10,141 bases of DNA from NCBI GenBank assembly GCA_964489425.1, contig CAZAYP010000125.1:1-10141 (forward strand), in the 5' to 3' direction. Below, one piece after another: positions 5,595 to 10,141 of this stretch. Position 1 is the stretch's first letter. Each line of letters opens with the position of its first letter. A program made the translations under genes and the position numbers. This DNA comes from CAZAYP01 sp964489425 [NCBI: uncultured Verrucomicrobiota bacterium]. GTDB taxonomy: Bacteria; Verrucomicrobiota; Kiritimatiellia; RZYC01. The notes below the pieces were generated by a model that made no database searches, was not told the DNA's origin, and saw nothing but the letters and a program-made list of their open reading frames with translations.

Positions 5595-8500
5595 TTAGTT
5601 TTCCAGCAACAAGAGCAGCGCCGCGGTCATTATCGGGTTGGCGGCCTGAATCCCAGCGCCCTGCAACGCGCTGGCGCCAGCGCCGTTGCAGGCGAGCACC
5701 CAGTAGTAATACTGGACCTGATGGGCTGGGACCGAGTCGAGGTAATACTCCCCGGTTGTGGTTCCGACTTGGATGGCCGCGCCGGCGTCATTGCTGGTGG
5801 CCCGCCATACCTGGTAGCCGGTGGCGCCCGCCGCCGCCGACCAGTTGATGCGAATCGCGTTGTCGCTGACAATCCGCGCGGCGATCAAGGACGGCGCATC
5901 CGGCGCGGCGCCGACGGCATAGGAGTATGCCCAGGCCGGGGCGCCGGTCGGGGAATACGTCTCGGCGCCATCGGTGTCGCCGGCGACGATATAGTAATAC
6001 ATGGTGGTGGGTGCGCCGGCGGCCGGGATTTGGGCGCCGTAGACCCCGTCGCCGGCCGCGCCGTCGCCGTGGGCGCCGTCATCCAGCATCGGCACGGTCC
6101 CGGCCAGGCTGCCGGCCGCAGCGGTCACCTTCACCGCGACCTGGTCCAGGTCGATGCGCGGGTCGCCCGTGCCGCCGCGGAACTGGAACCGGAACAGCAG
6201 GCCGTTCACCAGTTCATCGCGCGTCAACTCGCAGCGGTACTGCTGCCAGCCGTGGTTGCTGCCGGCCAGTTCGCTCAAGCGCGTCACGTAGCCGGCGCCG
6301 GCGTTGACCTGGAACGCCCAGCCCATGTTGTTGGTCAGGCCGTCGGCCCACAGCCAGAACTCGAGGCTGCCCGCCCGCCCGCTGGCGGCCACGCCCGTGG
6401 CGCAGGTGACCATGGAATCCGCCAGGTTGGTGGTGCCCAGCTTGAACTCCAGACCGCAGGGGTTGCCGGCCCCGTAGTTGGCGCCGATCCGTTGCTCGAA
6501 CGGGCTGGCGCCCACCGTCGTCACGGTCCAGGCCTGGTCGCAGCCAACGCCGTTCCAGGGCTTGGTTTCGTTGGTCCCCATCGTTTCCAGGAACACCGTG
6601 TTCGTTTGGATTGCCAATCCGCCGGCCCCGTACGTCAGCGCCGCCGCCGCCATCCCGGCCTCGTCGGTGATCCGCGCCGTGACCCAGACCACGTCCGAGG
6701 TCAGCGGCGCCATCGGCGCATGGGCCACCGCCGCGATCACCGGCCCCGAGTTCGTGGCCGATCCACCGGCGGCTCCCTGGGCGCTCATGCGCACGGAGTA
6801 CAGGGAGCCGCCGTCCGAAGTGATGAATAATAACTGCCGCTGGCTGCCGCCGAATTCGACGTTCGTCGGCCGCTCCGGGATGCTGATCCGCTCAACCTCC
6901 TGCCCGCCGGCGTCAAACACCCGCACCGCGTTCTCGCACAGGTACACCCGCCCGGCCGTGTCCAGGGTCATGCCGTCGCACCGCACCGCCGCGAAGGCAG
7001 TCTTTCCGGTCAGGCTGCCGTCGGCGGCGACTCCGTAGCGGTACACGTTCGACGCGCCCCAGTCGGCGATGTACAAGGTTTGGCCGTCGCTCGTGCCGAC
7101 CAGGCCGTTGGGCCTGACCAGGTCCGTGGCCACGCGCACGGCGTTGGTGGTGCCCGGCGCCAGGTAGTAGACATACTCGCCGCCCTGCACCACGCTGTGG
7201 CCAAAATACACCGGGTCGGTGAAGTACACGCCGCCGGCCGGGTCCACCCACAGGTCGTTGGGTTCGTTGAACCGCAGCCCGTTGTACGAGCCGGCTTTCA
7301 CCGTCAGGTTCGATGCCGCGTCCATGGCCGTGACCCGGCCGTTGCCGCCCTCGCAGGCCAGCAGGGTGCCGGACCCGGCGAACGCCAGCCCGTTGGCGCC
7401 GCCGCTGTTCGTGCGCACCACGCTCAACTCCCCGGCCAGCGACCAGCGGTAAATGATGCTGGCCGTGACATCGGAGAAATACACGTTGCCGGCCGCGTCC
7501 GCCGCCGGCCCCTCGGTGAACCCGAACCCGGTGGCCGCCTGCACCGGCGCCGCGCCGGCCGCCACGACCGTGTTGGTGCCGCCGCCGCGCACGCAGCGCA
7601 CGGACAGGGCCGTGGTCTTGGCGGAGTAACTGGCAATCCCGTAGTGGAAGTCCACTGACCAGGCCTTGCCGGGGTCGTTGAACAGGGTGGTGGCCGACCA
7701 GTACTCTGTGGCCTGGGCGCAGGGGAAAAACCACGGGTCCAGAGACGGCGCCGTCCGGGTCTCGTCGTTGATCGATTGCAGTTCCTTGATGTTGGGCAAC
7801 CGCCAGTCGCTGTGCCCGGCCAGGGCCAGGGACTCGGCATACTGGAGGGCCGAGGTCCATACCACGGTCGACGTTTCCCCCTGCTGCCAGGTCAGCCCCG
7901 TGTCCAGGTCCGTGATCGTGCCGTCGGCGTTGTTGATGAAGTTATGCCGCAGGCCGGCTTCCGCCGGCGGCGGCGCCCCGCGCACGCAGCGCACGTGGAA
8001 GCGCTTGCTGCCGCCCGCGCTGATGGTCTCGTTCTTCGGGTGCGGCCCGACCCCGCCGCCGGCGTTGGCCACCCACACGTTGTTGGTGCTGCCGGCTTGC
8101 CGGTCCTGGCTCCACCAGTACTCCGCCGCGCTGGCCGTGAACACCGTGGTGTCAAGGGCCGGGTTGACGCGGCCGTGGTTGAGGATGCCGTACAGCTCAT
8201 GGGCCGTGGGCAGGCGCCAATCGCTGTAACCGCCAAACGTCAGGGCTTCGGCATAGGCCTGCGCCGCTTCCCAGGTCATCTCACCGCCGTCGGCCTGCTG
8301 CCACATCCGGCCGGTGACCAGGTCGGTGACCATGCTCCCGGCGGTCGTGAACGCCGGCGGGTCGATCACATAATCGCCATCCTCGCCGAAGACCGCGGTG
8401 TAGCTGCTGGTCTGCCCGCTGTCTTCCAGCGGCAGGCGGTTGGTCACAGCCTGGGAGAACAGGAAATCGGTGTTCGGGATCACCGGCATGGCGATGGGCG

Positions 8501-9680
8501 CGGAGTACAGGTACGCCCCGGCCGGGTACAGCAGATTGGTGCCCAGCAGGTCCAGGCGCTGCGCCATGAGCGATGCCTGCTGGTTCGTGCTCAGGCTCTG
8601 GCCAACCTGGGCGAAGTGGGTGGCATAGGCGTAGACAATCATCCCGTCGAGTTCGCCGTAGTGCCGGCACAGCGCCAGCACCGCGTTGGTGTCAATGGCG
8701 TTGGTCACCAGCAGCTGCCGCAAGCACACCGAGACGTTGCTGCGGGCTTCGACGAGATCGTAAAGGTAATACTTCTGGACCGTGACCAGGTTGGTCACCA
8801 GCTGGCGCTGGCCGCCCGTGAGCTTGGCCAGGAACTTGTCCCCCTCGTCGGCGGTCAGGTTGGGGGCAATGGTGTAGTTGGGGTTGCCCATGGCCGGGGC
8901 GTCCTTGAAATAGAACGAGCCGAAATAGGTGCCCTGCCGCTCGGGGCAGAAGTAGATGTCGGCTGCCACGGACCCGGCGTACCAGCTGTACATCTCGCTG
9001 CCATAGGTCATCACCCCCACGCTGATGTCCGGGTCCAGGTGCAGGCTGTCCAGCGGGTCGGGCAGGCTCTGGTTCCAGTTGCTCACCCCGCCCAGCGTGC
9101 CCAGGTAGTCCATGGCGCTCTTCTGGTTCGTGCTCATGTTGCGCAGGATGTCGCCGAACAGTTGCGCACGGTTAAGGCTGATCCGGCCGTCAAGGTTATA
9201 CAGGTCCGCCGAGTACTTCTTCACCGCCGCCCAGTCCAGCCCGCTGCTGCCGGCCGGGATGTCCCCGGTCAGCTGGCGCCGGAACGCCTTGATCAGCGGG
9301 AAGCGCATATACCCGTACTCGTTGATCAAATCGATCTGGGTCTCGGCGCGCTCGACCATCTGGGTGATCTGGGCGCCGTTGAGGATGTTGAGGATGTTGC
9401 GGGCGATGATGGTGACAAAGTCGGTGTTGTGCCCCAGGTGAGTGGGGTCATTGTCGCGCAGGTACTGGAACCCGGAAAAGTCTGCCACCTTGCCCGGCGG
9501 CAGGAACGAGTCGGCCCCGATCGACCCGGTCAAGAAGGCGATCCCGTCAAACGCGATGGTCATGGCCTGCGCCTGGTCCGACAGCGTCTGCTCCATGTTC
9601 ATCTCCTCCTGCCCGGCCGCCGCCAGCACCACCACCAGGCTCATCCCCGCCGCCACCACCGCCATCGCCAGCTTGTTCAT
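5595..9680 (-). CDS. Large secreted mosaic protein: shared helical module, two DUF1566, SMP-30 propeller, FnIII-like end (1361 aa)
   Basis: ATG at 9680 is chosen over 9704 because AAAGGAG lies just 7 bases upstream and inside the longer version. Residues 1-23 are a signal peptide (MNKLAMAVVAAGMSLVVVLA). Residues 26-408 are the helical module shared with the downstream protein, with LTxxQ-like motifs at 100, 182, 287 and 363. Residues 445-568 and 585-699 are two DUF1566 (Lcl C-terminal-like) domains; both hold SDWRLP and end VRCVRG. Residues 719-966 are an SMP-30/gluconolactonase-like propeller: Glu723 (TEGP), Asn808 (EPND), Asn858 (RPNG) and Asp902 (CDGM) occupy the usual metal and substrate positions. 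Residues 975-1188 look like a jelly-roll or MAM-like fold (FWLWADG, IDLDQVAV). Residues 1197-1255 carry an Asp/Gly-rich MLDDGAHGDGAAGDGVYG motif, and 1260-1345 are fibronectin type III-like. It ends NPIMTAALLLLLEN without a recognisable sorting signal. It likely acts outside the cell or in the periplasm; a lactonase or binding role is inferred only from domains. Confidence 0.88.
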   Translation of the reverse strand: MNKLAMAVVAAGMSLVVVLAAAGQEEMNMEQTLSDQAQAMTIAFDGIAFLTGSIGADSFLPPGKVADFSGFQYLRDNDPTHLGHNTDFVTIIARNILNILNGAQITQMVERAETQIDLINEYGYMRFPLIKAFRRQLTGDIPAGSSGLDWAAVKKYSADLYNLDGRISLNRAQLFGDILRNMSTNQKSAMDYLGTLGGVSNWNQSLPDPLDSLHLDPDISVGVMTYGSEMYSWYAGSVAADIYFCPERQGTYFGSFYFKDAPAMGNPNYTIAPNLTADEGDKFLAKLTGGQRQLVTNLVTVQKYYLYDLVEARSNVSVCLRQLLVTNAIDTNAVLALCRHYGELDGMIVYAYATHFAQVGQSLSTNQQASLMAQRLDLLGTNLLYPAGAYLYSAPIAMPVIPNTDFLFSQAVTNRLPLEDSGQTSSYTAVFGEDGDYVIDPPAFTTAGSMVTDLVTGRMWQQADGGEMTWEAAQAYAEALTFGGYSDWRLPTAHELYGILNHGRVNPALDTTVFTASAAEYWWSQDRQAGSTNNVWVANAGGGVGPHPKNETISAGGSKRFHVRCVRGAPPPAEAGLRHNFINNADGTITDLDTGLTWQQGETSTVVWTSALQYAESLALAGHSDWRLPNIKELQSINDETRTAPSLDPWFFPCAQATEYWSATTLFNDPGKAWSVDFHYGIASYSAKTTALSVRCVRGGGTNTVVAAGAAPVQAATGFGFTEGPAADAAGNVYFSDVTASIIYRWSLAGELSVVRTNSGGANGLAFAGSGTLLACEGGNGRVTAMDAASNLTVKAGSYNGLRFNEPNDLWVDPAGGVYFTDPVYFGHSVVQGGEYVYYLAPGTTNAVRVATDLVRPNGLVGTSDGQTLYIADWGASNVYRYGVAADGSLTGKTAFAAVRCDGMTLDTAGRVYLCENAVRVFDAGGQEVERISIPERPTNVEFGGSQRQLLFITSDGGSLYSVRMSAQGAAGGSATNSGPVIAAVAHAPMAPLTSDVVWVTARITDEAGMAAAALTYGAGGLAIQTNTVFLETMGTNETKPWNGVGCDQAWTVTTVGASPFEQRIGANYGAGNPCGLEFKLGTTNLADSMVTCATGVAASGRAGSLEFWLWADGLTNNMGWAFQVNAGAGYVTRLSELAGSNHGWQQYRCELTRDELVNGLLFRFQFRGGTGDPRIDLDQVAVKVTAAAGSLAGTVPMLDDGAHGDGAAGDGVYGAQIPAAGAPTTMYYYIVAGDTDGAETYSPTGAPAWAYSYAVGAAPDAPSLIAARIVSDNAIRINWSAAAGATGYQVWRATSNDAGAAIQVGTTTGEYYLDSVPAHQVQYYYWVLACNGAGASALQGAGIQAANPIMTAALLLLLEN

Positions 9681-9687
9681 CGCGTTG

Positions 9688-9694
9688 CTCCTTT
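9688..9694 (-). promoter_or_regulatory. Ribosome binding site that fixes the start of the 1361-aa gene
   Basis: Read leftward, AAAGGAG is followed by CAACGCG and then ATG at 9680, an ideal spacing of seven bases. The longer alternative start at 9704 lies upstream of this site and has no comparable site of its own. It would also add MQMQRSNA ahead of a normal signal peptide. Confidence 0.85.
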
Positions 9695-9772
9695 GCATTT
9701 GCACTCAAATGCTATTGGATTTTTCTACCCCTTATCATAACCAAGGGAGATTACGGGAATCGGACGGCTGGG

Positions 9773-9787
9773 TTACAAAAACGTAAT
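9773..9787. repeat. Second copy of the TTACAAAARCGTAAT motif
   Basis: TTACAAAAACGTAAT differs by one base from the hairpin core at 1793-1806 plus its following T. Here too TTAC and GTAA can pair. It is immediately followed by the GC-rich hairpin at 9790-9808, so the two may be parts of one repeat family. Confidence 0.55.
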
Positions 9788-9789
9788 GC

Positions 9790-9862
9790 GGCGGCGTGAC
9801 ACGCCGCCCTCCATTGGCACGACCGCAGATTTTCTGGTGGAGAGCGGCGCGTCGGCGCCGCC
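9790..9862. repeat. Inverted pair of GC-rich hairpin units (REP-like)
   Basis: The - strand of 9813-9790 and the + strand of 9838-9862 both begin TGGAG, followed by a purine, GCGGCG, a pyrimidine and GT, and both close with GCCGCC. Each forms a stem: GGCGGCGT with ACGCCGCC in the first and GCGGCGC with GCGCCGC in the second. The T or C at one stem position is matched by A or G on the other side. Head-to-head placement of two related hairpins is the layout of a BIME. Confidence 0.65.
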
Positions 9863-9941
9863 ATTGCTGATGTATATGACCCGGTGTTTATCGTGGACCA
9901 ACCTGGCTCGGTCGGCGCCGCACCGTTGGCCACCGCCTAAT

Positions 9942-10086
9942 GGCGAATGGCACGTAGTTAAGCGGAACACGCCTTACGGCGTTAACTACGAACAACGCCC
10001 GGAATGTCTTGATGCGTTTGTAGTTAAGCCCGTAAGGGCTGTAGGTTGGCTGCCACGGAAAATGGCCTAACTACGTGCCATTCGCC
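9942..10086. mobile_element. 145-bp miniature element with 19-bp terminal inverted repeats and four GTAGTTA units
   Basis: GGCGAATGGCACGTAGTTA (9942-9960) is the exact reverse complement of 10068-10086. TAAT directly flanks both outer ends (9938-9941 and 10087-10090), as a short target duplication would. Inside are two stem-loops with the same GTAA loop, at 9969-9982 (read on the - strand) and 10027-10040 (+ strand). GTAGTTA occurs four times on alternating strands (9954 +, 9989 -, 10020 +, 10074 -). GTAG at the foot of a hairpin is a known hallmark of RAYT-associated REP sequences. There is no coding capacity, so any movement would depend on a transposase elsewhere. It could alternatively be a structured RNA or cruciform-forming regulatory site. 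Confidence 0.65.
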
Positions 10087-10141
10087 TAATCCGGAGTTTT
10101 AGGACCGATTCTGTGCAACCTTCGGTGATTCATCGGGTTGT

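Larger units (their letters stand above)
9681..10141. other. Non-coding region upstream of the leftward operon, filled with hairpin repeats
   Basis: No frame here has credible protein features. It must hold the operon promoter, probably within 9700-9765, which is relatively AT-rich; the leftward TATGAT near 9737-9742 could be a -10 box, but no good -35 partner was seen. The remainder is repeat DNA: a 15-base motif at 9773-9787, an inverted hairpin pair at 9790-9862, a CGGCGCCG palindrome at 9913-9920 and the 145-bp inverted-repeat element at 9942-10086. Nothing was recognised in 10091-10141. Confidence 0.6.

Noticed and set aside
3614-6830. Further + strand open frames (3614-4690, 4925-5848, 5493-6830)
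   Set aside because: Low-complexity antisense shadows of the leftward operon; one crosses the gap between the two genes without any domain match.
7776-9740. Very long open frame on the + strand opposite the 1361-aa gene
   Set aside because: Its product is rich in Arg, Gly, Val and His with no domain features. It is the antisense shadow of a GC-rich gene with a signal peptide, ribosome binding site and recognisable domains.
9942-10086. CRISPR array
   Set aside because: Repeats are inverted, short and unevenly spaced, with no direct repeats separated by uniform spacers and no cas genes.

Overview
The window looks like a GC-rich accessory region of an environmental bacterium, probably from the PVC group (Kiritimatiellae, Verrucomicrobia or Lentisphaerae-like). 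This rests on Asn- and Thr-Asn-rich secreted proteins, DUF1566 and SMP-30 modules in very long exported proteins, and dense hairpin repeats between genes. No rRNA, tRNA or housekeeping gene is present, so the assignment is inference.

Left part (1-2333). A leftward exported protein runs off the edge (551 to <1). Next comes a truncated IS3-type OrfA remnant (793-1056). Its stop codon overlaps the -35 box of a strong promoter with a palindromic operator. That promoter drives a HigB/Gp49-like toxin and an XRE antitoxin. The toxin reading frame is broken by an apparent loss of one base near 1365, while the antitoxin is intact. About 620 bp of non-coding DNA follows, with four stem-loops arranged as two inverted pairs (1984-2088), then a clear sigma70-like promoter.

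Centre (2334-9680). A secreted calcineurin-like metallophosphoesterase (2334-3401, +) converges on a two-gene leftward operon. The operon encodes a 1361-aa secreted mosaic protein (9680-5595), then 16 bp later a 717-aa secreted protein (5578-3425). Both start with the same roughly 380-aa helical module, which I cannot name. It carries four LTxxQ-like motifs and appears internally duplicated. The long protein adds two DUF1566 domains, an SMP-30/gluconolactonase propeller with its metal residues in place, a jelly-roll-like region and a fibronectin type III-like end. The 717-aa protein adds an N-terminal helical segment and a C-terminal PEBP-like domain. This shared module with interchangeable C-terminal domains is the most novel thing in the window.

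Right part (9681-10141). There is no credible gene. There are two inverted pairs of short stem-loops. One pair sits in a 145-bp element with 19-bp perfect terminal inverted repeats flanked by TAAT on both sides, resembling a miniature (REP/BIME- or MITE-like) element. In three separate repeat pairs, stem differences between copies are compensatory, which argues that the hairpin structures are maintained.
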